DNA of 64,000 nt from Pachyseris speciosa (lineage: Eukaryota; Cnidaria; Anthozoa; Scleractinia; Pachyseridae), in NCBI GenBank assembly GCA_016490735.1, contig JAEMWC010001429.1, forward strand, positions 62,001 to 126,000, given 5' to 3'. Under the pieces are notes generated by a model. The model saw only the letters and a list, made by a program, of their open reading frames with translations, ran no database searches and was not told the DNA's origin. Shown piece by piece: positions 1-12,486 of the stretch (its first letter is position 1; each line of letters opens with the position of its first letter). Position numbers and translations under genes: made by a program.

Positions 1-141
1 TTTACTTGGGATACGTTTGTGTTGCAGAAACCGGACGCCCGCTTTCTGATTCTCGAAAACTATCCGGCTACGGGTTTGCTTTTGGGTTCGCACAAAGCCT
101 TTTTGTTCACGTACGAGAAAAGCGCGTTTAAACTGTTTTGA
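1..141 (+). CDS. possible 3' exon fragment cut by the window edge
   Basis: Frame 1 is open from base 1 to a TGA at 139-141 (46 residues). A pyrimidine-rich stretch ending in TTGCAG at 22-27 could be a splice acceptor. Frame 3 is also open for most of the stretch, so the reading frame is uncertain. I do not recognise the product. Confidence 0.2.
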   Translation, partial: FTWDTFVLQKPDARFLILENYPATGLLLGSHKAFLFTYEKSAFKLF

Positions 142-612
142 GAGTTGCTACCATATTCGTTGTCAGCTGTCGTTGTTTACCTCCAAATGAAGTGGCAACA
201 TCTGTAGTTTACTCTGGCTCTCTCGAAGCATTTTTTCTCCCTGCTAAGCTTGAAAACATTCGCACAGACACTTCTCTTAACATACTGTTCAGAACTTGAA
301 AACACAAGGCGAATCTATTCCGCGTATGTGACATGTTTCTCAGAAGCAATCCGGATGTCACGCATTGTAAAAAGCTCGAAATTTAAACTGCTCTATTTTC
401 AAAACAAAGCGTGTTACTTGGCTGAAAACAGGCCAGCAGATATATCCTTAAAATATCATTTACCTGATGAAGTTAAAAAATTTAAATGTTTAATTTTAGT
501 GTTTCTTGACATCACGTTAAAACCAAGAATTCGCAAACTTATCTCTAAATATAGAACCGTCACAAACATTGAGATATGATATCATCCGGATCAAATTACA
601 TCAAAACAACTT

Positions 613-1056
613 TGCGATTTCCTAAATATAGAACTATCACAACGTGCTAATTCGAGTCGATACTCACAGCACGTGCGAGGCTTCCAACCTTTTCTTAAAC
701 TCGGCAAGCGTTTTCACGCGGACAAACTGTACTGTATTAAAATCTAGCTTCAAAAACTTTACAAAGATATGTGCAGGAAAATTTGTTCAGACGGTCGAAG
801 TGAATTGTTTAACCTTGAGTGTTTTTCTTACGGTCACGTATTAAGTGGAAAGTATCACATTACAAAAACAAGTTTAAGCAAATTTGCGATTTCTCTAAAT
901 ATAGAACTGTCACAGCGTTCAGATTCGAGTTGTGATATCTTTGAGATCAATAACCTGATAACCACTGCATGTGCGAGGCTTCCAACCTTTTCTTAAACTC
1001 GGCTAACCTTTTCACGGGACAGACTGTACTGTATTAAAACATCTAGCTTCACAACT
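613..1056. repeat. diverged direct duplication (613-757 and 881-1,056)
   Basis: Two copies of the same noncoding stretch occur in direct orientation. Both start with a TTGCGATTTC..AAATATAGAACT segment, and both end with the shared stretch around CTGTACTGTATTAAAA. They differ by substitutions and a short insertion. The short ORFs over them look incidental. Confidence 0.6.
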
Positions 1057-1090
1057 CAAACACGATAAATTTACATAACGTCAAAACAAC

Positions 1091-1550
1091 TGTCGCGTGA
1101 TGTTAGCCTTTCGACCTTTGGACTATTTGGTTTGCTTTAACCAATGAACACACCGGCACGTGCCTGCTATTGTTCATTGGCCAATCAAAACACCGGAACG
1201 TAATTGTATTGTGCATTTTGCTGCACAGGAAAAAAAAGAAAAAAAAGAAGAAAAAAAAAAGACTGAAATCTAACACGTTTTATAACTCGTGATACTTACA
1301 GTATCCCGAGTAACAAGTTTAAGCAAATTTGTCGCGTGATGTTAGCCTTTCGACCTTTGGACTATTTGGTTTGCTTTAACCAATGAACACACCGCCACGT
1401 GCCTGCTATTGTTCATTGGCCAATCAAAACACCGGAACGTAATTGTATTGTGCATTTTGCTGCACAGGAAAAAAAAGAAAAAAAAGAAAAAAAAAAAGAC
1501 TGAAATCTAACACATTTTATAACTCGCGATACTTACAGTATCCCGAGTAA
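1091..1550. repeat. tandem duplication, unit about 222-240 bp
   Basis: Unit 1 (1,091-1,312) and unit 2 (1,330-1,550) are nearly identical. Each begins TGTCGCGTGATGTTAGCC, passes through an A-rich stretch and ends with TATCCCGAGTAA. The high identity suggests a recent duplication. Confidence 0.8.
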
Positions 1551-2266
1551 TTATTGTCACTTTTGTGTGTATTTTTTACGGTGATGTTGTCGCAATATGG
1601 CCGCCATGCACACTTCTGTCGACAAGGTCTAGGTCGCCCCGGTTCCTCTCGGCCAAATTTCTTTGTTTTGGTTTTGCCTCGACCAATCGTATTGCAAGAA
1701 ACCATATAGACAAAACGTCTACGGTCCGATAGCCACTCAAAAGGCACTAAGGCCACAAGGTAGCGGGCATTACCCCTTAAATCTACCAAAGCAAAGATTG
1801 AGCCCAAGCATTAGCAGCCAGGGACAGCTGTTTCTCATCAGCATGGCATAGCTAATGCTCCGGCTCAAGTACCCACATATTAATAAAACAAGCAATGAAA
1901 ATGTAAAACTTGTGGGATGTGGCTGGAGTGACAAGGATACTTCACAAATTAATGTGATCAAGTAAGCTGAAGCCACTCAAAAGGCTCCACAAGCTTTACA
2001 TTTTCATTGCTTGTCTATGGCCCGGATTGTTTATCTCTCTGTGCTTGCTATGAAATATCACTGTTTGTTTTTATATTTATTGCTCCAAGATATATTTGAA
2101 GTTTTGTTTTATCGTTAGTCTACCATTTTTTCTGAGATTTGCGGACGGCTTTTTAATAAGGTAAATTTAAACTGTGACAGTGCTACGAACCGCGCGTAGA
2201 GAGACTTTTTGTACACCAGTTTTCCTTGTTCATCTTCAGGAAAAAAAAGCAGAAAAAAATAAATCT
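1551..2266. other. no supported gene
   Basis: Short ORFs on both strands overlap each other and show no recognisable domain. The repeated phrase 'GCCACTCAAAAGGC' near 1,732 and 1,972 suggests further small repeats. Nothing else can be supported. Confidence 0.4.
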
Positions 2267-2384
2267 GTTATTCACCGGCTTAGGTCGGTCCGTATAGGGA
2301 AAAACTGTGCCCTCGGCCTTGAGTACGGCCCGAGGCCGCAGACCGAGTTTTTCCCTATACGGACCTTCCCAGCCTGTGAATAAC
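2267..2384. mobile_element. palindromic MITE
   Basis: Near-perfect inverted repeat. The arms GTTATTCACCGGCT..TCCGTATAGGG and its reverse complement surround a GC-rich centre. Coding on either strand is a by-product of the palindrome. Confidence 0.65.
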
Positions 2385-2785
2385 ATATATGTATTTATAC
2401 CATGCCATAGAAAATAGAGCCAATCAGAATTCAGGAAAGCCTGTTGTATATGCGTCAGTATTCCACCAAACCTTCCCATCGATCAGTGCAATTCAACGGT
2501 ATCACACCCAACCTTCTCATCGTGCGTTGAGGTTGTTTTTAGCGCTTGAAAATTAGAACGAATTTCGCAACCGTTTGACTATAATAACTTTATTTTACAT
2601 AAATATTTTATTATTTGTAATTTGGTCATGAATTATAATTAATAAAAGTTTTGAAAAAGGTTTAAAAACGCTGTCAAGATGGTGGACATTAGGAAGCCAT
2701 TTCAAAACCATTCAAGTATGCGCGTATCTCGCATTGATTATGCTGGCCTTACTGGCCACTGTATTTTCTATGGCACGGTATGAAA

Positions 2786-2907
2786 TAGTTATTCAACGCT
2801 TTCTCGTGGTATACCGTGGAATATCCCACTCATGTGTATACCTAGAAAATACAAAGAGACTCGTGGGATATTCCGCGGTATACCACTCGAAAGCGTTGCA
2901 TAACTAG
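2786..2907. mobile_element. palindromic MITE
   Basis: The left arm AGTTATTCAACGCTTTC..GGTATACC is matched inverted at 2,865-2,907. The arms are about 45 bp with a few mismatches and enclose about 30 bp. Confidence 0.65.
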
Positions 2908-2996
2908 TATGTATGTAATACCACAATGAAGTACCAAGCTTACGAGCTGAAGACGCACGGGGCAGAAATCTGTGATTACTTATTGATTACTAATCG

Positions 2997-4166
2997 ATGA
3001 AATGCAATTTTATTTTCGAAGGATTTCTGTCAATCGGAATAGCGTCAGTTGAAAGGCCTTCTGGAGCAAACTACCTGCTAAAAACCACTCAAAGTTTGAT
3101 CGACAATTTGAGCGACGAGGACAAGAACAACACTTACATTGTGATATTCCTTGCTGATCTTCACGAGCCACCAAAATACAGAGCCAAGGAGATTTCAAAA
3201 TCCTTTGGCAAATATATTGATCAGGGGCTTTTGACGGTGATTGAAGCGTATCCCGAGTATTATCCACCACTGACAAATTTGAAAGAGAAGTACGGTGACT
3301 CCGACAGCAGAAGAGTTTGGCGCTCAAAGCAAAACGTTGACGCCACTTTTGAGATGTGTTACTGCAAAGATTTATCACAATATTACATTCATCTCGAAGA
3401 TGATGTGATATCGTCGCCTAGCTTCTTTTCCTAAACTGCAGGATTTCATAAATGCACAGAAGGGTCTGTCTTGGTCTATGCTCGATGTCGCTGCCCAAGG
3501 GGCATAAGCAAAGGTTTATCACTCGCGAGATCTGGAAAAACTGCTTCGTTCTTTACCTCTGTATGTGAAATGCCCGTGACTGGCTAATGGATCATTGGCG
3601 GACAATTGTGGAAGGAAACCCACATAGGCGAGTGCCCCCAGCGTCGCTTTTTCAACACATTGGCGATAGATCCTCTCTGAAAGAAAAAGGATTGTCAGGG
3701 GTAAACCGGAAGGAACCATTTTTTGACCAGTATGACCAAAAATACAAGGGACTCAATCCCCCGCTTCTGTCACCTCATCACTGTCTTCTCACCAGGGAAA
3801 GCCACAAGATGCGTATGACAAGGGCCGCAGTTATTTCTGGGCGATGCGTCCCGAAAAAGAAGATTACGTCCTGATAAAATTTAACAAGCCAACCTCTGTA
3901 CAAGAGGTGTTTGTGGATACAGCATCCCACCAAGCACAGACGGATTGGTTGAGGTCTGGTGATCTTCAAGTGAGCTTTGAACCCGCTGAGGGAGATCCTC
4001 GTTAAACGACCACGATGTGTGTGGAAACTTTCAAACGTTTGGGTCGTTTAAGGGTGGAAAAGCGAAAATTTCTTTAGACAAGTCGAAAAAGGTTGTTTGT
4101 TTAAGAATCTTTGTAACCCAGGCACAAGATGAGTATGTTTACTTTCGCGAAATTGACGTGTGGTAG
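2997..4166 (+). pseudogene. MGAT4-like N-acetylglucosaminyltransferase remnant
   Basis: The first 145 codons resemble the catalytic region of alpha-1,3-mannosyl-glycoprotein 4-beta-N-acetylglucosaminyltransferase: a 'SIGIASVERP' strand, an SLIDNL helix, a YYPPLTNLKEK segment and the acidic metal-binding motif HLEDD near residue 135. In this family the enzyme builds the beta-1,4 branch of N-glycans in the Golgi. Homology continues after the stop at 3,432-3,434 in shifting frames: an SRDLEKL segment near 3,510, PPASLFQHIGDRSSL near 3,640, and the C-terminal sandwich-like domain from about 3,805 to the final TAG at 4,164-4,166. At least three frameshifts and two in-frame stops break it. A pyrimidine tract ending TTCGAAG at about 3,014-3,020 may be a splice acceptor, so the N-terminus could lie in a missing upstream exon. 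Family assignment is by recalled motifs. Confidence 0.75.
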
Positions 4167-5217
4167 GGCTGTCAAACTATAACGCGCGGCTTGACAAAAC
4201 TGATCGTTTTTTTTTTGCTAGAGGCCTAACCCACCTTAACCTGACTATTTCTAGGGTCATTACGCAAAGTAATTATTTGCTTTACCAATATATTAAGTTT
4301 TGACCTAGGTGGTCAATATTCAAATAGTTGGGGATTCCAACGGTTATGTTAAAGTTAATATGCTGTGTTCCTATAAGAGTAGCTGGAGAACTAATTCATA
4401 ATGAGCGGGGAAAATCCGCCTCCCTGCCCTGCCATGTAAACCGAATTACAAAGTTATATTGTTACTGTGGTAGCCTACGATGTCAATAAAATCAGCATAA
4501 CTTGTTCACGAACAACTGGGAATTTATACAGTTAGAGTTTGTAGATCATGAAGCCAGGGGAAAATGTGATTCAAGTTTTCAATGTGCACTGCAAATTTTC
4601 CCCCCTTAAAAATGGAAAAGAACCAATCAAAATGGTCATATGTGTATCTTACCCTATAAACTTTGGTAGCTTCCTTTAAACATGGCGGCGTTAGGGGACG
4701 AGGTCATGCAGGTAGGGGAATTTTCTTGGAGCGTTTTCAGCCTGAAAATTCGCATTTCATTCTTTAAAATTAATCTTGTGCTGTGGGATAAGGATCACGT
4801 GGAATGAAAAAAAAAAAATATATATATAATTCGAAAAGAATGCCCTGACCCAACTTTCTGGCAAAACTGGAGAAGAGAAAAGCGTTATACAGTCTTTCGG
4901 TGTAATGTGGGATATTTATGTCCAAATGCACAAGTATGTGTTCCGTCCTCCTGTGCAGTGCACACGATCGCGAAGTGGTTTGTCCCCACTTCACGTTCCT
5001 TCTACTCGTCCCCAAGTGAATTATGTGCCGACCTTAAGAAAACAAAACATGTTTTTATCTTTTGCAAATATTTTTATTCCATTGTAAATATTTTTACCTA
5101 TTGTATACATTTTACCGCTAGTTAAATTTTAATTTAACAGATAAATAGCCTCTTTGTGGAAACGCTGTTATTAAACCATTACTTACTTACTCACTCACTC
5201 ACTCCCTCCCTCCCTTA
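4167..5217. other. no supported gene; simple repeat at its end
   Basis: AT-rich sequence with only shadow ORFs. A TTAC/TCAC/TCCC simple repeat fills about 5,180-5,213 and resumes as TTAC repeats just right of the adjoining MITE. Confidence 0.4.
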
Positions 5218-5613
5218 GGGCCTTTTACATGGAAGTGGGGGATCCTAGGAAGGTAAGGCTCCCCGCCTTGGTGGGGTTACCAATCTCTCCATACAATCTC
5301 TCTTTATTTCTCGATCGCGTTCACATGTGAGGTGGTACCTCATCGAGGCGGGTTGCCCGGTCAGCCAGGGCGGGTAACCCGCTTAGCTGGGGTGAGTTTT
5401 CTCCATGTGAATGCTGGAGGTGGGGTGGGGTGATATTCATCCGGGCAATTGTCTCTGAATTCTTTTTTGATATACGTACTTAGCCACCACGCGATAGCAT
5501 TTTAAACCTCACCCCAGCGCCAGGGGTTGCATGTGAAAGCCAGCTGTTTTTGACCACGGCTAGGTGGGGTATCTCACCTACCCGGGGCCCCCCACCGCCA
5601 TGTGAACAGGCCC
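5218..5613. mobile_element. Harbinger-like MITE with TTA target duplication
   Basis: Terminal inverted repeats start GGGCCTTTTACATGG on the left and, reverse-complemented, GGGCCTGTTCACATGG on the right. A TTA trinucleotide flanks both ends (5,215-5,217 and 5,614-5,616), as expected for PIF/Harbinger-type elements. The interior is GC-rich and noncoding. Confidence 0.7.
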
Positions 5614-6160
5614 TTAGTTACTTACTTACTTACTTTTTTACTCACTCACTTACGAGCGGCAACCTATTAAACAGCCACCCCTACTAGGCGGCCAGTAACC
5701 AAAGTCCCGATGAAGCTTCTTCTTTCGTTTTTTACCTCTATTAAAGCGGCCGCTTAATAGGGGTTGAACTATATAGCATATTGTCAAGTGGGAAACAAAA
5801 AAATGGAAATTGGCACATCAGAAGGTTTTTGACGTCAAAGTCAGTTGATAATGCTTAACTGAGTGAGAGGCTTGACATGAGAACGATATTCACCTTAAAG
5901 CTGAGTCACACGCGCGACACAAATGCAAACGCAAGGGAATGCACATGTGAACTACAATAACGCCAATATAAACGTAAGTTGTTTCGGTCTTTTCGTAAGT
6001 TGTCCTTTCTGGGAGGAAATCGCCTTCATTGCAATCCATTAATACAAGCCTGACCACGCATAAACCCCGGCAACAAACCGCTGATTTTTAAACTAAGCCG
6101 GCCGGTGGCTTTTAATCGATACTAATACGGTATTCATGAGAAAGGGCACTATATTACAAC

Positions 6161-6476
6161 AGGAGCCCATGACTAGGAGCGTACAACTCCCATACTAAGC
6201 CTATATCACGGCACTTTTACAGACCGATCTATTTTTAGAGTATATCTTTTTCCGCGAAAAAAGGCAACGAGGACGGCAACGGGAACGAGAGCAACTCGAA
6301 ACAATAGGTTTAATGAGCGAAAACAAAGGCCCTGCATGTGCAGATTCTTGTGATGTCACCAGGGCTCCAGCGGGAGTCTGATATTCGCGGGAAATTCAAT
6401 CTAAAAATAAATTGGGGTGTGAAAACGCCGTGACAGGAATATAGTTTAGTTGTACGCTCCTAGTGATGGGCTCCTG
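6161..6476. mobile_element. hAT-like MITE
   Basis: Inverted ends AGGAGCCCATGACTAGGAGC / matching right arm, 28 bp with one mismatch, are flanked by ATTACAAC at 6,153-6,160 and 6,477-6,484. An 8-bp duplication fits the hAT superfamily. The interior is noncoding. Confidence 0.8.
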
Positions 6477-6610
6477 ATTACAACCACAAGTGACAAAGTC
6501 CGGCTCGCTCTCTCACTAAGTCGTTACCCCCTACCAATGAATGACGACCTTAGGGGTTGGACTTTGGGAGGCAAAAACTTTGAAAGCAAACTTAAACTAT
6601 ACTAATTAAA

Positions 6611-6800
6611 GGTATAGACCCTATGCAAAAATGGCTGCCTTTAAATTATTCTTTTGTTCTTATTCAAAATAGTCTAACTAACCTCTCTTTTGAGATCAAA
6701 ATACTAAAGAAATTTGCCATCCCGAACGAGGTTAGCGAGGCTATTCTGAATACGAACAAAAGAATAATCTAAGGGCAGCCATTTTTGCATAGAGTCTATA
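6611..6800. mobile_element. palindromic MITE
   Basis: Left arm GGTATAGACCCTATGCAAAA is mirrored by TTTTGCATAGAGTCTATAG at the right end. The inverted arms extend about 65 bp inward, including a TTCTTTTGTTC segment. Confidence 0.65.
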
Positions 6801-7193
6801 GAGTAAATTAAGGCGGATTTAGTATTAATAACTCATTGGCGTCAGCTTCAAGAATCCGAAATCCCTGTGTTCATTTCACGAAGCTATGTTATAGGGTATT
6901 TGTGAAGACCAGTGAGAGCAACTGAAATCAAATAGCGATATCCACATCGCACTGAAGAAGTGAACAGGTGAATGTGGAACAGATTGCAAGACGTGGAGTC
7001 GAAGTTTGCTGCCAATGTAGCCTTTTAGCTTCAAGAGGAATTTTTGTGTCCAAGACAAGGTTGCGTATTTTTCGATGTTGTCCGAGGACGTTTTTTGGTT
7101 TTGCAGAATCGGCAGAAGAAAGCAATGACAACTGACATTTACTGATGAAGTGACTAATTGAACCTCAATGCACAGCTTGACAAGTCTTAGACA

Positions 7194-7602
7194 AGGTTTA
7201 CACTAGAGGATATTTTTTCGGATTCATAAATGTTTCCGGATTCATCAAGTTTTGAGTTATCGGATTCGTGGGCGTTTACACTTAATGGGTATCCGAACTC
7301 CTAATCGTTTACACACGTAGATACCTCCGGGAGCATTCCTGATTGAATGGTAACAAAGCTGGCGAAAAAATATCCGGATTCGTCCTTTCTAATCGTTCAC
7401 ACACTAACCTCTCCGAATTCAAAAGTTTTCGGATTCAAAGTTCCCATTTTAGATTCCGGATTCAAAATCTCCGGAGACATGACCAAACCGGGGAATTTCT
7501 ATTTCGGATTCGTCCACTTATATGTAAACGGCAAAACTAATCCGGTACTAAAACGTATCGGATTCGTCACGAATCCGGAACAATTTCCTATAGTGTAAAC
7601 CT
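7194..7602. mobile_element. MITE with AGGTTTACACTA ends
   Basis: The ends AGGTTTACACTA and TAGTGTAAACCT are exact inverted repeats. The interior carries many copies of the motif TCCGGATTC/GGATTCGT in both orientations, which would act as subterminal repeats. The overlapping ORFs are products of this repetition. Confidence 0.7.
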
Positions 7603-8379
7603 AGCCTCATTGCCTGACTACAGTCAATGAATTTCCAAGAGTCAACATTGAATTTGGACGTTCTATCACATTTCATGATCACCTTCCTGTGATGTTCAAG
7701 CATCGATCTTTTCCAACCTCCCTGGGTCTCTCATCTTCTCGCCTCCCTGGAGCGAGAAATCAACTCTTGTTTACCATTATCATTGTTTTAGTTCTACAAC
7801 AGACAATTCTTTTACCGTGCCTGTCTTAAACGTTGTGAAAACGTAAACCTGCCTTAACTCTTCGAACATAAGGCGCATGGGATTTTATAGACAACATTTT
7901 GAAGACTGGGACTCAGTGTTTTGCTGTGGTTTTTACCCGGGTTTTATCGGTTTGTTCGTGACTTGGATGTCGTGACTTCTGAGTGCCCGTCGAGTGGTTG
8001 GTTGATTTGTTTAAAATTTTGGTTTTGTTGTGATCAGCTAAAAACCACATCGAATTCTGATTTTTATCCGTTTATGACACTCAATTGAAAAATGTTTTAT
8101 CGGTGCCTTTAAAATCTACGGAGAGTCGGCCCTGATATCCGAAATCACACTTTGCGATTTAATCTCCATTTCTGGTTTATCTGTGAGTAAACTTCACGGT
8201 TAATTCACTCGAGGTGCACTAAAGCAACGAGATTCCACAGGTTCTTGATGAGAGCGGGTAGGTCCATGGAAGTCATATTTTGCATTTCATTTCAAAAAAT
8301 ATGGAGGGACTCTGCTATTAAAATGTAATTTTGATGTAAAGGAATCTTAATTTACGCTTAAACGGGTTTTATCAGCAGT

Positions 8380-9054
8380 TACTTGTTTGGTGGGCAGATT
8401 TTAGAAATGCTTTTTCTGATATTAATTATGCCCACTATGTAATTTGGAACAATAAAGATAACAAACCTGTTTTCTATTTAAAAAAAATTATATATATATG
8501 CAGACTGTGGAATTCTTTATTTAAATGATCTATTCTTTAGTTTGGATAATGTACGTTCTTTTGAATACCTAAAGAATACAGGGCTTGATTCTGATTTTTT
8601 GACGTGGTCTGCCTTACGGTTGTCTGTGCCTCAGGATAAGGTCTTTTCCTTCCCTCCGGAGGAATTTGATCCTATGAGTTTTAAATGTAAGAATGCGGAA
8701 TTCGACACGCACTCAGCTTAATCAAAACAGTTCTATTCACTGCTGATTGTTAATAAAGCTAAACATCCGAATAGGTTCAAAACTCTATCAGCCGACTTGG
8801 AACTTTCAAACCTGTTGCAGCAAGTCAGTTCTCGATCCCCTATAATGCTGCAGGTGAGACTTATGTCTGGTATTTTCAATATAAATTATTAAATAACATC
8901 TTGTTTACAAACCAAATTATTCAAAAGTGGGTTAATTGAGTCAGAAAAGTGTTCCTTTTGCGCAATTTACAAAGAAGACCTATACCATCTCTTTTATGAC
9001 TGCTCCTATGCGCGTGAATTTTGGAACAGATTTCAGTTGCAACTGGTGGTTTAA
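8380..9054 (+). pseudogene. LINE (non-LTR retrotransposon) 3' fragment with zf-RVT motif
   Basis: Broken reading frames encode the region downstream of a LINE reverse transcriptase. The clearest part is at 8,935-9,054, where one frame carries the C-x2-C..H-x4-C pattern (CSFC..YHLFYDC) followed by a REFW segment, typical of the zf-RVT domain at the end of non-LTR reverse transcriptases. Upstream, stretches around 8,520-8,900 look like the thumb/connection region but contain stops and frameshifts. The 5' part of the element is absent, as usual for truncated LINE copies. The left boundary is approximate. Confidence 0.65.
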
Positions 9055-9195
9055 TCTTCAGAGTGAAAATTTGAGCTTATCTTTGAAAGATGTTATAGTT
9101 GGTATTTTTAAATGGAAATGATCTACTAAATTATCTGATAATTCTTGGTAAATTATACATACGGTACTGTAGAAGAAATAAATCAGCTCCAGAGT

Positions 9196-9387
9196 TTAAT
9201 AGACCTTTTTAGCTTTTCGATTTTGTTTTCCCAATGTAGACCATGTGATCTTCCCAAGGGGATTTGCCTTTTGTCTTTTCATAAATTATGCGTATATATG
9301 CACGTGAATAAGGCGACATTTCAAAGAAACAGTTCTGTAGGGTAACATCACATGGTCTACATTGGGAAAACAAAAGAGGTCTATTAA
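9196..9387. mobile_element. TTAA-type MITE
   Basis: TTAATAGACCT and AGGTCTATTAA close a 192-bp element. The inverted arms extend over about 50 bp and include TTTTCCCAATGTAGACCATG. The TTAA at both ends could be the target duplication. Confidence 0.7.
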
Positions 9388-9417
9388 CTTACAGTTTGAA
9401 AGCGAGATAATAGCACA

Positions 9418-9523
9418 ATATGCTCTGCTGACTCCATACAAATCCTTCTAAATTTTAATTAGTTTATAACGTTATGAACCAATTCAAATTTAGAAGGATT
9501 TCTATGGAGTCAGCGGAACATAT
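9418..9523. repeat. imperfect hairpin
   Basis: Arms of about 40 bp (GACTCCATACAAATCCTTCT and its inverted match) surround an AT-rich centre. It may be a small foldback element. No target duplication was identified. Confidence 0.55.
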
Positions 9524-10194
9524 GGTGCTAATATCTCAGAGCCAATTTGTCTTTAAATGCTGATTTTTGGCAAGTTAGCAGTTTTCATCTTGCTCTTTCT
9601 GAAAATCTAAGTCCCATAATTTCAAAAATTCTAATATTTGCGACGTCACACTTTAGCACTCTATTGTGAAGAAATCAGTTCCTAGTAACTACGACGGAGC
9701 TCTTGCGAATATTCACTCCGTACGTTATTTGTACTGTCGAGTACCAAGACTTATCAGTGACTTTCCGTGGCAGCTTTTGTAATCTGACGGTGGAGTTTGC
9801 TGTTCAAGTGATTGGTGAGCGGAGCTCGGTGCGGGAGATCCCCTCTTTTGTTGTCCTTGGTTCATCATGCTTGACCATCGTTGCTATGGTTTTATCTGCG
9901 TACTACACTAGTGTTTTCTGTCGGACTTAACATGGGCTTGATGCGGCAAGAGATTTAGTTTCGCCTAGAAAGGACGCAGAAAAAGCTTCCGCCTTTTGTT
10001 GTCTTTCTGTAAAGTTATGAGAAGGCTGGTCGACTAGTTTCCGAAATAGTAAGATCTGCTCTTTTGACTATATTACGAATATTTCAGTCTTGCCTTTCTA
10101 CGAAAGTTTATACGGTATGCATTTTGTTATGAAGTCTGAAATTGGTAAATAAAAAATGATTATTTATGGCGAAGCGTTGACTTTCTTGTTCAGG

Positions 10195-11053
10195 CACACA
10201 GCCACTCTCCATGGTTACAATAAGAATTTAAATAATTGCCAAAAAGTGGACAGCAGTATAGTCACGATAGCTTTTAGATATAAAACGATGGTTTTAAATG
10301 TTACAGACAAGTTTCAGCAGAAACGTCTGCCTTCTTCAGTGAAAGTGTTACAGGAGATAAAAATCTGAATGTAAGAAGCTTTTCCTACAAAGTTGGTCTC
10401 GTTAAAACTATCGTTGACAGGACCTGTAAAATTAACAACGCGTGTAAGGGCTTCCACGGAAACACCAAGATTTAGTAATATCCTGAAGAGAAATCTCTTT
10501 CCCAGCCACTTTGTTAAAAACGTTGGAAATAACTTCCTCACAAAAACGCAATTTCATAATGTTTCGCCAAACAAAGTAAACAGAACAGACAGACAGACAG
10601 ACAGACAGAACTTCATTTTACTTAATCTTCCCTACGTGGGCGCGTTTTCCATGCAACGGCATAATTTATAATTATAACAATCATTTAAACTTTTATATAG
10701 CGCTTATACATCACTGTTCTATGCGCTTTTCAAAAATCATAGAATATTCAAATTTTATACTTTTACGTAAAAATTGAAACAAAATTGAAACAAAATTGAA
10801 ATTTATACTAAATTATCACGCAGAAACGCCTAAAGGGGTATAGAAAGACGATATTGCAATACCATAGACATCAAATTGGTTTTCTCTTAATTAAAAATAG
10901 GATCCGTGTTAAGAGTGAAAGATACTATCTCTAGTGGGCTTCGTTCAGGCGTTGTGCATAAATCTTGTGTAGGTTGTAATTGTGACTTTCCTGTTGTCTA
11001 GACCTTTTGGCAATATTACAAATCTTGTTGTAACCATGGAGAGTGGCTGTGTG
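10195..11053. repeat. inverted repeat pair, 30 bp arms about 800 bp apart
   Basis: CACACAGCCACTCTCCATGG..TAAG (10,195-10,224) occurs inverted at 11,024-11,053 with one mismatch. An ACAG simple repeat lies between them (about 10,580-10,608). The arms could be the ends of a degraded element, but no target duplication is evident. Confidence 0.5.
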
Positions 11054-11453
11054 AAGCCAGAAGGGTACTTGGTAGCGACGATCTATATTAATACGTTCAT
11101 CACCAAGCAGTATTTAAGAGTGCCGTGTCTCTGGAAGGTGAGTAAAATACTTTGAAAACTTCTGTACTTTATTTAAGACAGTCACTGATACGACGCTAGA
11201 CCAAACCATATACCGCTCAGCTCAACAGACGAAACTAAAGAGAGCGGCTCTCTCCCGATCTAGGAAGTCGAGCTGGGAAAACAGTATATTCAGGTGGCCA
11301 TAATGCACTCCACATTCGTTGTACATACACAAGTGATATCCTGTGATATACGGAAGTTCGTGTGTCGAGGTGTTTTTGGCTGTCAATGTGTTGAATAATA
11401 ACACAGTTATCCAGCTCAAAATTAACATCCTCTGATTTTAGCCAGCTAGTGTT

Positions 11454-12182
11454 ATGGTCTCATCGGCTAACTATTTAACAATCATCCTGCGAAATGGCGC
11501 GGAACATCGCCTGATAGCCGACGAAGTAGCCTGCAACCAGGCGTTCTTACTTTCTGACGAAGTAGTCTTTCTAAAGGGTGCTAACGTATTAAATGCGAAT
11601 CTCTCTCCATTAGAGCGTTTTAAATTAATGAGCATTGTTGATGCAATCCCTGGTGAATGGAGGTAGATCATTAAACAAAATGTACAACATCTCCCTTCAC
11701 ACATCGGGGACATAATTTATTTAAAGATGGAAAACTCTGAGGTAGCTCTGTCAAAGGTCTCATCCAAATTGCTTTAAACCGCTTTTAAAAGTAAAAAACC
11801 GGTGCCTCCAACTGCTCAAAAGAAGTTCCAGGAGAAATTTCCGCAAAGAGCGAGCTATACTCCTACCATTTACAGTTACAATTGAAACCAAAATTCGGGA
11901 ATTCCAATATAAAATATTGAATAATATAGTTTTTACAAATGAAAAGATGTTTAGGCTAAAAATGATTGATTCGCCTTTATGTAGAAAATTGAATGTATTG
12001 CGACGTGACGAAGACTTTTTGGGAAGCTTTTTCCTCTTGGCATAGCAACTGTAAAATTAAAATTCACCCCTTCACAATCATAGACATTTTGTTTGGAGTA
12101 TGTAATAAAGGAGACGACTTTAATGAGCAAAATCTTTCGCCGTGTTTATTTGCCATTTTACCTCCTTGTCTCCCCAATTAAT
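11454..12182 (+). pseudogene. second LINE 3' fragment
   Basis: Consecutive frames resemble the C-terminal half of a non-LTR retrotransposon ORF2. 11,454-11,666 is open and ends in 'IPGEWR' followed by an in-frame stop. The same frame continues past the stop with 'LPSHIGDIIYL'. Around 11,880-11,960 another frame carries a KIREFQYKILN segment, characteristic of the region before zf-RVT. 11,993-12,181 carries 'FWEAFSSW' and 'IDILFG'. Multiple stops and frameshifts show it is dead. It differs in sequence from the fragment at 8.4-9.1 kb, so it is a separate insertion. Confidence 0.6.
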
Positions 12183-12291
12183 CCCACAACCACTTGCGCG
12201 ACTACTCTTGATTTCAGTTTTCCCCAAAGTGAGCTGAAAAGTTTCTTTTAATTTAGGGGTCGTAGAACACACAGAAGGCCAAAGAGGTGGT

Positions 12292-12486
12292 ATGGCTTCA
12301 AGGAAGTTTTTTCGAAACAAGCGTTGTCGTGCAGTATTCGCAGCAGCATTGGTGGTAGGGGCGTTCATTGCTTTCTGGACAGTTCTGCTTCGTCCAAGCA
12401 AGGATGGAACTGCAGACTCTACTTTTGCAGAGATTCAAACTGAAATGTCAGGTAGACTGAATCTGCTTAAAGGCAAGAACTTTGAT
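12292..12486 (+). CDS. candidate first exon of a type II membrane protein
   Basis: An ATG opens 65 codons ending exactly at a good splice donor (GAT|GTAAGG at 12,487), phase 0. The peptide has a short basic cytosolic tail (ASRKFFRNKRCR), a roughly 20-residue hydrophobic segment (AVFAAALVVGAFIAFWTVLL) and then a polar stem. This is the layout of a Golgi type II glycosyltransferase or similar signal-anchor protein. No downstream exon is visible before the mobile-element stack begins at 13.37 kb, so the gene may be interrupted by it or its exon may be orphaned. Function is not assigned. The MGAT4-like remnant at 3 kb is upstream on the same strand, so this exon cannot be its start. Confidence 0.45.

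Noticed and set aside
1517..1807. 96-codon minus-strand ORF
   Set aside because: Overlaps the tandem duplication and lacks domain, splice context or conservation evidence.
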